Counted from the stretch's first letter, positions 1-8,372 are shown. The stretch: DNA of 64,000 nt from Oscillospiraceae bacterium (GCA_022846075.1 AP025582.1:2542001-2606000), one strand, 5' to 3'. Notes: a model not told the origin generated them from the sequence alone. Translations and numbers: made by a program.

Positions 1-687
1 GCGGCCCTTTTCCCGTTCCAGGGAGAGCAGGCGGGTCCCCTCAGGGCACACGGGGGAGAGCCCGGCGGTCTCCGGCCCGGCCAGGAGGGCCTGGAGGGCT
101 GCCACCAGGCGGTCGTCCCCCACCTCCAGCCGGAGGGTGCGGCTCTCCCGGGACAGGACTTGCCCGCTGGGGAACCACAGCTCCGCCTCCAGCTCCGAGG
201 GTCCTCCCTCGCCGTTGTCCAGCACCAGGTCGGAGGCGCGGAGCATCTGGTCCCGGAAGGGCCGGGGGCGGCCCTCCACTGTCAGGTAGACGGCCTCCAC
301 GCTCTCCAGCTGGCACAGGGTCAGCACGATGCACCCGTCCGCCAGGGACAGGTCCACCCCGGAAAGCCCCCCGTAGGCCTCGGACAGGTCCACGAAGGCC
401 ACCCCCTCCTCCACCCGCCAGCCCCGGAGGGTGGTGCCTCTGGGGAAGGGGGAGGCCAGCTCCGGGCTCTCCGGGCCGGAGAGCAGCAGGCGCAGCAGGC
501 CGTCCACCGCCCCCCGCCCGGCGGGGAGGGCCCGTGTCTCGCTGTCCAGGGCGGCGCCGTCCTCCCGGCCCTGGTGGGTGGGGAAGTAGACGCTGTACTC
601 CCCCTCCCTGCTCCCCCCATCCCCCTGGGCACATCCGGCGCAGAGGAGCAGGAGGGCCAGCAGCAGGGCGGAGATCCGTTTTTTCAT
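1..687 (-). CDS. GerMN-domain lipoprotein (C-terminus beyond the window)
   Basis: The reading frame is open from ATG at 687 to the window edge (229 codons), so the gene is incomplete. The N-terminus MKKRISALLLALLLLCAGC is a lipoprotein signal with Cys19 as the probable lipidated residue. What follows resembles a GerMN domain (about residues 28-130) and the start of a second one (from about residue 135). GerMN domains occur in spore germination and sporulation lipoproteins; the exact role here is unknown. The start overlaps the kinase stop codon (ATGA), so it is translationally coupled as the last visible gene of the comEA-like, regulator and kinase operon. It would sit on the outer face of the membrane. 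Confidence 0.8.
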   Translation of the reverse strand, partial: MKKRISALLLALLLLCAGCAQGDGGSREGEYSVYFPTHQGREDGAALDSETRALPAGRGAVDGLLRLLLSGPESPELASPFPRGTTLRGWRVEEGVAFVDLSEAYGGLSGVDLSLADGCIVLTLCQLESVEAVYLTVEGRPRPFRDQMLRASDLVLDNGEGGPSELEAELWFPSGQVLSRESRTLRLEVGDDRLVAALQALLAGPETAGLSPVCPEGTRLLSLEREKGR

Positions 688-2120
688 AGACTCCCCTCCC
701 CCCGGCACAGCGGGAACGTGACGGTGAAGCAGGTGCCCTCCGGCTCCCGCCGCTGGGCCTTCACCGTGCCGCCGTGGCGGCGGGCGGTGTCCTGAACGAT
801 GGACAGGCCCAGGCCCGTGCCGCCGGCAGCCCGGGAGCGGGCCTTGTCCACCCGGTAGAAGCGGTCGAAGATCTTGGCCAGATCCTCCTGGGGGATGCCC
901 ACGCCGGTATCCTCCACCGTGAGGACGGCCCGGTCCAGCTCGGACCGGGCCGTGATGAGGACCCGGCCGCCGGGGAGGTTGTATTTCACCGCGTTTTCCA
1001 CCAGGTTGAAAATGATCTGATAGAGGTCGTCCCGGGTGCACCGGATATAGAGCCCGGGGGCCAGGTCCAGAGTGATGGACACGTCCACCGCCCGGGCCAG
1101 GGGCTCCAGCATGTGCTCCACCCGCCGGGCCACCTCCTCCACGTCCACCGGCTCGGTGTTCACGGGGGCGGCGGCGTCCAGCCGGGTGAGGGTGAGGAGC
1201 TTTTCCGTGATGCGCTGGAGCCGCTCGGACTCCTCCCCGATGTCCCCCACGAACTCCCGGACGGTGCCGGGGTCGATGTCCCCGTTCTGGAGAATGGAGT
1301 CGGTGAGGAGCCGGATGGAGGCCAGGGGGGTCTTGAGCTCGTGGGAGGCGTCGGACACGAAGCGGCGGCGGACCTCCTCCGTGGTCTGGAGGCGGCCGGT
1401 GAGCTCGTTGAACTCCTCCGCCATCTGGCTCAGCTCGTCCCCGCCCCCCATCTGGACCCGGTGGCTGTACTCCCCCGCCCGGACGATGCGGATGGCCCGG
1501 AGAAGCTCGGCGATCCGCCGGGTGAGGGCCTTGGAAAAGACGAAGGACAGGGCCAGGGTGACGGCGGCGATGACCAGCGAGATGGTGCGCAAGGTCTGCT
1601 GGATGCCCACCAGCAGCTTGCCCTGGTCGGCGTCATATTCGTCCACGTAGACCGCCCCCACCGTCATGCCCCGGTAGACCACGGGGGTGGCCGCCCGGCT
1701 GTGGAAGGCCCCCCCGGTATAGTCGGAGCGGAAGGTGTCGTTCCCCCGGAGGGAGGAGGTGATCTCCCCCAAAAGGGCGTAGCGGCCCACCGCCCCCGAG
1801 GCGGGAGAGCTGTCGTAGAGCACCACCCCGGCGGGGTCGGTGACCAGGACCCGGCTCAGTCCCGTGTCCCCCAGCACCTCCATGACCCGGCCCACCCCCT
1901 CCTGGCTCAGCCCCTCGGGGCCGGCCAGGGTGGAGGCGATGACGGCGGCCTGGCTTTGCAGGGAGTTCTGCTTGGACTTGAACACCAAGTCCTGGGAGAC
2001 CAGGATGGGGTATGTGTTGAGGAGGATCAGCACGGCGGCGATGACCACGATGTAGGTCATGGCGTACTTGGTCTGGAGGGAGCGCCACAGGGGGATCTTT
2101 TTCGATTGTTGCTCGGCCAC
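684..2120 (-). CDS. Sensor histidine kinase with HAMP domain
   Basis: 478 aa. The start is GTG at 2120 behind GGAGGGG. Membrane segments lie at about 19-38 and 180-198 and bracket a roughly 140-residue extracellular sensor domain. A HAMP linker (about 197-250) follows, then the HisKA box SDASHELKTPLAS with phospho-acceptor His260. The ATPase has its N box NLVENAVKYN (371-380), G1 box DTGVGIP (403-409) and GTGLGLSI (433-440). It is an orthodox class I kinase without PAS. It pairs with the OmpR-type regulator immediately upstream in the transcript. The stimulus cannot be read from sequence. Linkage to a GerMN lipoprotein suggests an envelope or sporulation-related role (inference). Confidence 0.93.
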   Translation of the reverse strand: MAEQQSKKIPLWRSLQTKYAMTYIVVIAAVLILLNTYPILVSQDLVFKSKQNSLQSQAAVIASTLAGPEGLSQEGVGRVMEVLGDTGLSRVLVTDPAGVVLYDSSPASGAVGRYALLGEITSSLRGNDTFRSDYTGGAFHSRAATPVVYRGMTVGAVYVDEYDADQGKLLVGIQQTLRTISLVIAAVTLALSFVFSKALTRRIAELLRAIRIVRAGEYSHRVQMGGGDELSQMAEEFNELTGRLQTTEEVRRRFVSDASHELKTPLASIRLLTDSILQNGDIDPGTVREFVGDIGEESERLQRITEKLLTLTRLDAAAPVNTEPVDVEEVARRVEHMLEPLARAVDVSITLDLAPGLYIRCTRDDLYQIIFNLVENAVKYNLPGGRVLITARSELDRAVLTVEDTGVGIPQEDLAKIFDRFYRVDKARSRAAGGTGLGLSIVQDTARRHGGTVKAQRREPEGTCFTVTFPLCRGEGSL

Positions 2121-2155
2121 GGCGGCCCCTCCCTTCCCACGTTTTATAGAACAAA

Positions 2156-2171
2156 TGTTTCACATGAAACA
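2156..2171. promoter_or_regulatory. parS-like ParB/Spo0J binding site
   Basis: TGTTTCACATGAAACA matches 15 of 16 bases of the Firmicutes parS consensus TGTTNCACGTGAAACA. The only change is the centre CG to CA. It lies between the response regulator stop and the kinase start. parS sites nucleate ParB for chromosome segregation and usually cluster around the replication origin, so this window may be on the origin-proximal side of the chromosome (inference). Confidence 0.7.
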
Positions 2172-2216
2172 TCGGCTTTTCGTACACCTATCCCCCGCGG
2201 GGGATCACAGGGGCGG

Positions 2217-2903
2217 TCAGCCCCCGCTTTTCAGATAGTAGCCCACGCCCCACTTGGTGAGGATATACTCGGGGTTGGCCGGGTCCAGCTCCAGCTTTTC
2301 CCGCAGCCGCCGCACGTGGACGTCCACCGTCCGGTAGTCCCCGGCGTACTCATAGCCCCAGACCACGTTCAGCAGGTTCTCCCGGCTGTATACCCGGCCG
2401 GGGTTGCGCATGAGCAGCTCCATGAGGTCGAACTCCTTGGCGGTGAGCTCCACGCTCTTGCCCTCCTTCCAGGCGGCCCGCTCGTCGGCGTCCAGAAGGA
2501 TGTGGCCGGCGGCCAGCCGTCCGCCCCCCTCCTTCTGCTGGGCCATGCCCGCCCGGCGCAGGAGGGCCCGGATGCGGGCCTTCAGCTCCAGGATGTTGAA
2601 GGGCTTGGTGATATAGTCGTCCGCCCCGCACTCGAAGCCCATGAGCTTGTCGGCGTCCTCCCCCTTGGCGGTGAGGATGATGACGGGCACGTTGGAAAAC
2701 TCCCGGATGCGCATGCAGGCTTGGAGCCCGTCAATCTTGGGCATCATCAAATCCAGGATGATGAGGTCGAAGGCCCCGCCCCGGGCCAGGTCCACGGCGG
2801 CCTGGCCGTCGTAGCCCACCTCCACCTGGTAGCCCTCGCTCTCCAGGTTGAACTTGATACCCTTCACCAGCACTTTTTCGTCGTCCACGACCAGTATTTT
2901 CAT
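2217..2903 (-). CDS. OmpR/PhoB-family response regulator
   Basis: 228 aa. The receiver domain (1-120) has the acidic pair Asp8/Asp9, phospho-acceptor Asp51 and Lys100. The C-terminal winged helix (about 130-226) ends in KWGVGYYLKSGG, like WalR/PhoP regulators. It starts at ATG 2903, whose ATGA overlaps the stop of the upstream ComEA-like gene. The 96-bp gap to the kinase holds the parS-like site. It presumably controls envelope genes through phosphorylation by the following kinase; targets are unknown. Confidence 0.93.
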   Translation of the reverse strand: MKILVVDDEKVLVKGIKFNLESEGYQVEVGYDGQAAVDLARGGAFDLIILDLMMPKIDGLQACMRIREFSNVPVIILTAKGEDADKLMGFECGADDYITKPFNILELKARIRALLRRAGMAQQKEGGGRLAAGHILLDADERAAWKEGKSVELTAKEFDLMELLMRNPGRVYSRENLLNVVWGYEYAGDYRTVDVHVRRLREKLELDPANPEYILTKWGVGYYLKSGG

Positions 2904-3283
2904 TGGGTCTCCTCCCCTGTTGTGATCTCGTCGATCAGCCCCGCCAGCGTCTCTTCCCCGATGCCGCTGACCCTGGTCAGATCCTCCGGGTAGCGGTAAG
3001 GGCCGTTGGCCTCCCGGTCGGCGATGATGTCGGCCGCCCGCTTCTCCCCGATGCCGGGCAGGGTCATGAGGGCCGCGGCGTCGGCGGTATTGATATTGAC
3101 CGGCCCGGGCTGAGCCGTCTGGGTGGGGGCGGGCAGGGCGGTCACCGCCGCCTCCAACCGCCGCTCGGTCTCCACCCGGAGGGGCTGGGCGGAGGTGTTC
3201 CCCCGGAGGAACCAGCCCGCGGTGAAGGCCAGGAACACGGCGGCGGCCAGAATGACCCCGCCCTCCAGCTTGGAAAGTTTCAC
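2900..3283 (-). CDS. ComEA-like helix-hairpin-helix DNA-binding protein
   Basis: 127 aa. The start is GTG 3283 with GGGGGAG upstream. A single N-terminal membrane anchor (about 9-27) precedes a low-complexity linker. A C-terminal double helix-hairpin-helix follows, with the hallmark PVNINTADAAALMTLPGIG and a second hairpin VSGIGEETL. This family holds incoming dsDNA at the cell surface during competence; short forms are widespread in Clostridia. It is first in a minus-strand operon with a two-component system and a GerMN lipoprotein. No comEC is visible nearby, so a competence role is not assured. Confidence 0.85.
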   Translation of the reverse strand: MKLSKLEGGVILAAAVFLAFTAGWFLRGNTSAQPLRVETERRLEAAVTALPAPTQTAQPGPVNINTADAAALMTLPGIGEKRAADIIADREANGPYRYPEDLTRVSGIGEETLAGLIDEITTGEETQ

Positions 3284-3302
3284 CCTTTCTCCCCCTTCCC
3301 CG

Positions 3303-3331
3303 TTGCGCCCGGCTGCCCGGTCTGCTATAAT
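3303..3331 (+). promoter_or_regulatory. Sigma-A type promoter of the carboxypeptidase gene
   Basis: TTGCGC (3303-3308), a 17-nt spacer and TATAAT (3326-3331), about 40 nt ahead of the ATG at 3373. The gene has an AGGAG ribosome site. Confidence 0.65.
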
Positions 3332-3372
3332 GACGTACGAATTGATTATATCACACGAAGCAGGAGTTTCCT

Positions 3373-4755
3373 ATGAAAAAATATCGTTCCCTCCCACCGT
3401 TTTTCCTGGCCCTGGTTCTGGCTTTGAGCCTCTTCACCCCCGCCCTGGCGGTCTCCTCCCCGGGAGAGGAGTTCTCCCCGGTCAACGCCGCCTCCGCCAT
3501 CCTCATCGACGCCGATTACGACGAGGTCCTCTACGAGCAGGCGGCCGACGAGCTGCGCTACCCCGCCAGTATCACCAAGGTGATGACCGGCCTTTTAACC
3601 GTGGAGGCGGTGGACCGGGGAGAGCTGTCCCTGGACGCCCAAGTGACCCTGGGGGACACCCTCTACACCGGCATCGGGGAGGGGGGCTCCACCCAGGACT
3701 TGAAGCCTGGGGAGATCCTCACCGTGCGGGACCTGCTCAACTGCGCCCTCATCCCCTCGGCCAACGAGGCCTGCAACGCCCTGGCCGTGGTCGTGGCCGG
3801 GAGCATCCCCGCCTTTGTGGATCTCATGAACCAGCGGGCGGCGGAGCTGGGGATGGACAACACCCACTTCGTCAACACCCACGGCTACCACGACGACAGC
3901 CACTACACCACCGCCCGGGACATCTCCCGCATGTGCCTGGAGGCCATGAAGCACCCGGATTTCCGGGACATCGTCTCTTCTGTGAGCTACACCGTCCCCG
4001 CCACCAACCTTCACGCCCAGCGGGAGCTCCACGACACCAACGCCCTGGTGTCCAACTTCCGGACCGGCTCCACCGGCCTGCTCTACCGGTACGCCATCGG
4101 CATCAAGACCGGCTCCACCCCCGAGGCGGGCTACTGCCTGGCCTCCGCCGCCGAGAAAAACGGCCGCACCATGATCGCCGTGGTCCTGGGGGGCGAAAAC
4201 TGGCGGGTCAAGGGCGTGGACGTGGAAAACAACTACTTCACCGAAAGCAAGCGCCTGCTGGAATACGGCTTCAACGCCTTCTCCCGGAAGGAGGTCCTCT
4301 CCCCCATCGACCCCGTGGGCACCATCCCCGTCTCCCTGTGCGCCGAGCAGGACTACGTGACCGTCCAGCCCGCCCTGGGGCTGGAGGCCACCCTCCCCAA
4401 CGACCTGGACCCCGCCGTCTTTGACCGGCAGGTGACCCTGCCCGAAGCCCTGGAGGCCCCCATCGCCAAGGGGCAGGTGCTTGGCTCCATCGCCCTGTCC
4501 TACGAGGGGAAGGACTACGGCACCGTGGACCTGGTGGCCACCACCGCCCTGGAGCGCTCCCAGTTCCTCTACGTACTGGACCAGGTCCAGCGGTTCTTCG
4601 GCCACCTGTGGGTGAAGATCGCCCTGCTGGCGGTGGTGGTCCTCATCCTCATCCTGGTGGTAAGGCACCTGGTGTTCGGCTCCTCCCGCCGCAACCGCCG
4701 GGGCGGGAGCGCGCCGAAGGTGTACCGCTCCAGCTACCGTGGGAAGAGGCGGTAA
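3373..4755 (+). CDS. D-alanyl-D-alanine carboxypeptidase (PBP5/DacF type)
   Basis: 460 aa. It has an N-terminal signal peptide (about 1-26). The serine-peptidase motifs are all present: SITK with nucleophile Ser66 and Lys69, SAN at 129-131 and KTG at 245-247. A PBP5 C-terminal beta domain (about 290-390) and a C-terminal membrane helix (about 415-437) with a basic tail anchor it on the outside of the membrane. It removes the terminal D-Ala of peptidoglycan pentapeptides. It is a single-gene unit between a promoter at 3303-3331 and a strong terminator. Another carboxypeptidase C-terminus appears at the far end of the window. Confidence 0.93.
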   Translation: MKKYRSLPPFFLALVLALSLFTPALAVSSPGEEFSPVNAASAILIDADYDEVLYEQAADELRYPASITKVMTGLLTVEAVDRGELSLDAQVTLGDTLYTGIGEGGSTQDLKPGEILTVRDLLNCALIPSANEACNALAVVVAGSIPAFVDLMNQRAAELGMDNTHFVNTHGYHDDSHYTTARDISRMCLEAMKHPDFRDIVSSVSYTVPATNLHAQRELHDTNALVSNFRTGSTGLLYRYAIGIKTGSTPEAGYCLASAAEKNGRTMIAVVLGGENWRVKGVDVENNYFTESKRLLEYGFNAFSRKEVLSPIDPVGTIPVSLCAEQDYVTVQPALGLEATLPNDLDPAVFDRQVTLPEALEAPIAKGQVLGSIALSYEGKDYGTVDLVATTALERSQFLYVLDQVQRFFGHLWVKIALLAVVVLILILVVRHLVFGSSRRNRRGGSAPKVYRSSYRGKRR

Positions 4756-4762
4756 TAACGAA

Positions 4763-4798
4763 CCCCGCGGCCGCTTGACAGCGGCCGCGGGGTTTTTT
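4763..4798 (+). terminator. Rho-independent terminator of the carboxypeptidase gene
   Basis: Perfect 12-bp GC stem (4763-4774 with 4781-4792), a 6-nt loop TTGACA and six T residues. Confidence 0.92.
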
Positions 4799-4870
4799 CA
4801 GCCTTACCGGGAAAGGCGTTGGGGCAACATGTCGTGAAGCGGGGAGGGGGGCACCAAAAGCCTTTCCCTA

Positions 4871-5350
4871 TTAGAAGAGAGATTCCCGCGCCCAATCGAA
4901 GTCCCCGCTCTTCTCCACACATTCGGGCCAGTGGGCGCACCAATCCGGCACGGCGGGCCGCTCCACCCGGTCCAGGCTGGGAACGTAAGGCTTCAAATCC
5001 AGCACGGGACTGCCATCCTCGGCATCCAGGTAATCCAGCGCGACCACGCCCCGCTTCCTATCCAGTCCCAGGATGCCCGCGCAGGACAAAGCCAAGGGAT
5101 TGGGCCGCTCCGGGGCCCGGGTGGCGAAGGTCCCCAGCCGGTCGGGGGCGTTGGTATAGGGCTTACTCTCCCACCGCTTGGCCCGGGAAGGGGCGTTGTC
5201 ACAGCGGTCGAACCACCACAAAACCTGGAGGTGGCTGTACCCCTCCAGGCCCTCCAGGGCAGGGCAGTACTCCGGCTCCAGCTCAAGGCGGTAGCCCTCA
5301 CTGCCGGCACGGATCACGCCGATGGGCCTGATGATATACTGTTGTTCCAT
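4871..5350 (-). CDS. trmO: TrmO/TsaA-type tRNA (t6A37) methyltransferase
   Basis: 159 aa. It begins at ATG 5350 (MEQQYIIRPIGVIR), preceded by AAGGAG; longer in-frame extensions lack a ribosome site. Family signatures are the beta-barrel start IRPIGVIR, the segment SHLQVLWWFD, the RAPERPNPLALS block and LDLKPYVP. TrmO uses S-adenosylmethionine to methylate N6 of t6A37 in tRNA-Thr(GGU). The family is often annotated only as a SAM-dependent methyltransferase. It is transcribed alone. Confidence 0.88.
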   Translation of the reverse strand: MEQQYIIRPIGVIRAGSEGYRLELEPEYCPALEGLEGYSHLQVLWWFDRCDNAPSRAKRWESKPYTNAPDRLGTFATRAPERPNPLALSCAGILGLDRKRGVVALDYLDAEDGSPVLDLKPYVPSLDRVERPAVPDWCAHWPECVEKSGDFDWARESLF

Positions 5351-5433
5351 AAAAATCTCCTTCGCTTTTTTGATTTTTACGGCGCCGTTGAGGCCAGTAT
5401 AGCAGATGGGTTTTATACTACAAGCCCTTTTTG

Positions 5434-5468
5434 AAAAAAGAGGCGGCGCCGTTTTCACGGCGCCGCCT
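5434..5468 (-). terminator. Terminator after the TSCPD gene
   Basis: Perfect 12-bp stem (5441-5452 with 5457-5468) and a TTTC loop. Six A residues on the plus strand (5434-5439) give the U-tract for minus-strand transcription. Confidence 0.88.
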
Positions 5469-5476
5469 CTTGGCTG

Positions 5477-5719
5477 TCACATGGCCTGTTTGAGAGCCTG
5501 GGCCAGCTGATCGGGGCAGGAGGTGGGCTTGAAGCCGCACCGGATCCCCTCCAGGCGGCCGATCACCTCGGCCACCGGCATGCCCTCCACCAGCTTGCTG
5601 ATGCCCTGGAGGTTTCCGTTGCAGCCGCCCCGCACCTGAAGGGACTGGACCACGCCGTCCTCCACCTCGATGATCATCCGCTGGGAACAGACTCCCCTGG
5701 GTTTAAAATCGATGGTCAT
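5477..5719 (-). CDS. TSCPD-domain protein (TIGR03905-like), function unknown
   Basis: 80 aa from ATG 5719 behind GGGAG. It contains three conserved cysteine regions, GVCSQ, GGCNGN and the C-terminal TSCPDQLA. These identify the small TSCPD family, related to the C-terminal domain of class II ribonucleotide reductases. The Cys residues may bind metal, but no biochemical function is established. It stands alone, with its own promoter (5755-5783) divergent from the antiporter and a strong terminator. Confidence 0.85.
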   Translation of the reverse strand: MTIDFKPRGVCSQRMIIEVEDGVVQSLQVRGGCNGNLQGISKLVEGMPVAEVIGRLEGIRCGFKPTSCPDQLAQALKQAM

Positions 5720-5754
5720 TGGAATCTCCCCTTTATCTTTGATTAAGCTACTAC

Positions 5755-5783
5755 ATGATATCATAGGCGAGAAAAAAAGGCAA
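5755..5783 (-). promoter_or_regulatory. Sigma-A type promoter of the TSCPD gene
   Basis: On the minus strand TTGCCT (5783-5778), a 17-nt spacer and TATCAT (5760-5755), 36 nt before the ATG. Confidence 0.55.
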
Positions 5784-5852
5784 TGCCGGAGAATTTTGGC
5801 CCCCCTCCAAAGTGTAGGGGCCGGACCCGCCGCTTTTTGGTCGTTTTCACCC

Positions 5853-5881
5853 TTGCGCCGGACCGCCGATACGCCTAGAAT
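5853..5881 (+). promoter_or_regulatory. Sigma-A type promoter of the antiporter gene
   Basis: TTGCGC (5853-5858), a 17-nt spacer and TAGAAT (5876-5881). AAAGGAGG follows at 5893-5900 and the ATG at 5907. Confidence 0.6.
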
Positions 5882-5906
5882 AAATATCCTGCAAAGGAGG
5901 CAAACC

Positions 5907-7184
5907 ATGGACTATCAATTTCTGCTGCGGCTGGCGGTGATCCTGCTGTGCACCAAGCTGCTGGGCATCCTCACCAAGCGGGTCTCCCTGCCCCAGGTGG
6001 TGGGCGCCCTCATCGCGGGGGTCCTGCTGGGCCCGGCCTGCTTCGGTCTCATCGGCGAGACCACCTTTCTGGATCAGATCGCCGAGCTGGGGGTCATCGT
6101 CCTCATGTTCACCGCGGGGCTGGAGACCGACCTGGACGGACTCAAGCGCTCGGGCAAGGCGGCCTTCATCATCGCCCTGATCGGCGTCATCGTCCCTCTC
6201 GCGGCGGGCTTCGCCGTGGCCTGCTTCTTCAACCGGGGGGAATTTCTGCAAAACGTCTTTATCGGCGTCATCCTCACCGCCACCTCGGTGAGCATCACGG
6301 TGGAGACCCTCAAGGAGCTGGGCAAGCTCTCCACCCGGTCGGGCAACGCCATTTTGGGGGCCGCCCTCATCGACGACGTGCTGGGCATCGTGGCCCTGAC
6401 CATCGTCACCTCCATGGCGGGCCAGGGGGCGGGCATCGGGATCGTGCTTTTGAAAATTGTCCTCTTCTTCGCCCTCAGCCTGGTGGTGGGCGTGGTGCTC
6501 CACAAGCTGGTGCAGAAGTGGTTTGAGACCACCGCCAACGACAAGCGGCGGTTTCTGGTGGTGGCCTTCGCCCTGTGCCTCCTCTACGCCTATGTGGCCG
6601 AGGACGTCTTCGGGGTGGCCGACATCACGGGGGCCTATATCATGGGGGTCATCTTCGCCGGGACGCCCAAGGTGGCCTATCTGGAGAACCGGTTCGACAC
6701 CCTCTCCTGCATGCTCCTCTCCCCCGTCTTTTTCGCCAGCATCGGCCTGAAGGTGGTGCTGCCCCAGATGTCCGGCGCCGTGGTGCTCTTCTCGGTGCTC
6801 CTCATTCTGGCGGCGGTGATCAGCAAGGTGGTGGGCTGCGGGCTGGGGGCCAGGCTTTGCGGCTACACCGGCAAGGACGCCATCCGGATCGGCGTGGGCA
6901 TGATCTCCCGGGGCGAGGTGGCCCTCATCGTGGCCAACAAGGGCATTGCCTCCGGGCTGATGAACGACGCCTTCTTCGGCCCGGTGGTGCTGGTGGTCAT
7001 CGTCACCACCGTCATCACCCCCATCCTCTTGAAGCTGGTCTACAAGAGCAAGGAGAAGGACTACTCTGATCTGGAGGAGAGCGAGCTGGTCAACCGCTAC
7101 GAGGACCGGCAGGACTTCGACCTGGCCTCTCAAATGCTGCTGGACGACCACGATACGCTTCAGGAAAAGAAGCCCAGGAAATAA
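5907..7184 (+). CDS. Cation:proton antiporter (CPA2/Na_H_Exchanger family)
   Basis: 425 aa, starting MDYQFLLRLAV at ATG 5907 after a consensus AAAGGAGG. About 12 hydrophobic segments fill residues 1-385. The conserved segments are LPQVVGALIAGVLLGP near the N-terminus, GAALIDDVLGIV with the paired aspartates of CPA antiporters, and GMISRGEVALIVA near the end. A charged cytoplasmic tail (about 385-425) has no TrkA-N domain, unlike Kef systems. It probably exchanges Na+ or K+ for H+ across the cytoplasmic membrane. It is a monocistronic unit. Confidence 0.9.
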   Translation: MDYQFLLRLAVILLCTKLLGILTKRVSLPQVVGALIAGVLLGPACFGLIGETTFLDQIAELGVIVLMFTAGLETDLDGLKRSGKAAFIIALIGVIVPLAAGFAVACFFNRGEFLQNVFIGVILTATSVSITVETLKELGKLSTRSGNAILGAALIDDVLGIVALTIVTSMAGQGAGIGIVLLKIVLFFALSLVVGVVLHKLVQKWFETTANDKRRFLVVAFALCLLYAYVAEDVFGVADITGAYIMGVIFAGTPKVAYLENRFDTLSCMLLSPVFFASIGLKVVLPQMSGAVVLFSVLLILAAVISKVVGCGLGARLCGYTGKDAIRIGVGMISRGEVALIVANKGIASGLMNDAFFGPVVLVVIVTTVITPILLKLVYKSKEKDYSDLEESELVNRYEDRQDFDLASQMLLDDHDTLQEKKPRK

Positions 7185-7192
7185 AAGAAAGG

Positions 7193-7224
7193 GGCCCATG
7201 CCGGCGGCATGGGCCTCTTCTTTC
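7193..7224 (+). terminator. Probable terminator of the antiporter gene
   Basis: 10-bp perfect stem (7193-7202 with 7206-7215) with a 3-nt loop, followed by a pyrimidine-rich but imperfect U-tract. Confidence 0.6.
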
Positions 7225-7551
7225 TATTCGGGACCTTCCCGAGGCCGCGCCTCGGGGGTATCCCGCCGCTGATGGAATCTCTCATTGGAATTTCAGCAAA
7301 CAAACCCTCCGCCGCGGGTCCCCACAGTTGGTGGACCCTTACCGCCAATAACGCAGCCTCCGGCCGGGACAGAAAAGTCTTTTTCCCTTTGAATGTGAAA
7401 GACTCCCAGTCCGCCGGTTCCGGGAACCAAGAAATTGAGCGAGCGCGTTTGTTGCCGCAAACAATCAATCGGCGATTGAAACGATAATGATCGCCGCTGC
7501 CTATTTTTTAAGAAAGCGCAGCCTGTCAGGACACTAGAAATTTTGCCTCCT
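7225..7551. other. Structured non-coding interval between antiporter and spo0A
   Basis: No convincing gene. Several inverted repeats are visible: CCGAGGC/GCCTCGG near 7239-7256, AGTCTTT/AAAGACT near 7377-7406, GTTTG/CAAAC near 7448-7463 and GGCGAT/ATCGCC near 7472-7497. The short open frames have no ribosome sites. It could be dispersed-repeat debris or a structured RNA. No clear U-rich spo0A terminator was found. Confidence 0.4.
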
Positions 7552-8310
7552 TTACTTTTCCTTCCGCTGGAGCTGGAGCCGATCGGCGATCATGGCGATG
7601 AATTCGGAATTGGTGGGCTTGCCCTTGGCGTTGGAGACTGTGTAGCCGAAGTACTTCTGCAGCGTTTCCAGGTCGCCCCGGTCCCAGGCCACCTCGATGG
7701 CGTGGCGGATGGCCCGCTCCACCCGGCTGGCGGTGGTGCCGAAGCGCTTGGCCACCTCTGGATAGAGGACCTTGGTGACGGCGTTGATGACGTCCATATC
7801 CTCCACGGCGATCATGATGGCCTCCCGGAGGTACTGGTAACCCTTGATGTGGGCGGGCACGCCGATCTCGTGGATGATGCCGGTGACGGTGCCCTCAAGG
7901 CTCTGGCCCCGGCGCTCGGTCTCGGCGGTGTCCGCCCGGGCCATGCTGGTCACCTGGCGGATCCGCTCCACCACGGAGCCCGTCTTGCAGGGCTTCATCA
8001 TGAAATAGTCGGCCCCCTTGGCGGCGGCCAGGTCGGCCACACTGCCGCTGGCAAAGCTGGAGATGACCAGCACCTTTGGCCTGGGGTTTCTGCTTTCCAG
8101 CGCGGAGAGGAGCTCCACGCCGTCTACCTTGGCCAGGATCATATCCATGACGACCACGTCGGGCTGGCGCTTGTCGCACAGGGACAGGGCCTCTTCACCG
8201 TCTCCGGTGTCCCCCACCACAGTGAGGTCGTTCTCCGCGTCGATGGTCTCCACCAAAAGGCGGCGGAATTCCTCTCCCGCGTCCGCCACCAAAACTTTCT
8301 TCTTATCCAT
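7552..8310 (-). CDS. spo0A: Spo0A, master regulator of sporulation
   Basis: 252 aa. The receiver domain (1-125) has phospho-acceptor Asp56 and Lys106. The C-terminal DNA-binding domain (about 140-252) carries the nearly invariant stretches [22 protein letters not shown] and the recognition-helix region [16 protein letters not shown]. It ends in [10 protein letters not shown] as in Bacillus. The first acidic pair is Asp10-Ala11 rather than Asp-Asp, so one Mg2+-pocket carboxylate is replaced. As phospho-Spo0A it binds TGTCGAA boxes and starts sporulation. It follows spoIVB on the same strand, the usual order in Firmicutes. Confidence 0.97.
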   Translation of the reverse strand: MDKKKVLVADAGEEFRRLLVETIDAENDLTVVGDTGDGEEALSLCDKRQPDVVVMDMILAKVDGVELLSALESRNPRPKVLVISSFASGSVADLAAAKGADYFMMKPCKTGSVVERIRQVTSMARADTAETERRGQSLEGTVTGIIHEIGVPAHIKGYQYLREAIMIAVEDMDVINAVTKVLYPEVAKRFGTTASRVERAIRHAIEVAWDRGDLETLQKYFGYTVSNAKGKPTNSEFIAMIADRLQLQRKEK

Positions 8311-8372
8311 TCAATCGGACTCCCTTTCCGCTTCTATGTTCGCCTGGCCATGGCTGATTACCGGTCTTCAAT

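Noticed and set aside
774-2993. 739-aa plus-strand open frame.
   Set aside because: Antisense to the kinase and regulator genes; no ribosome site or domain.
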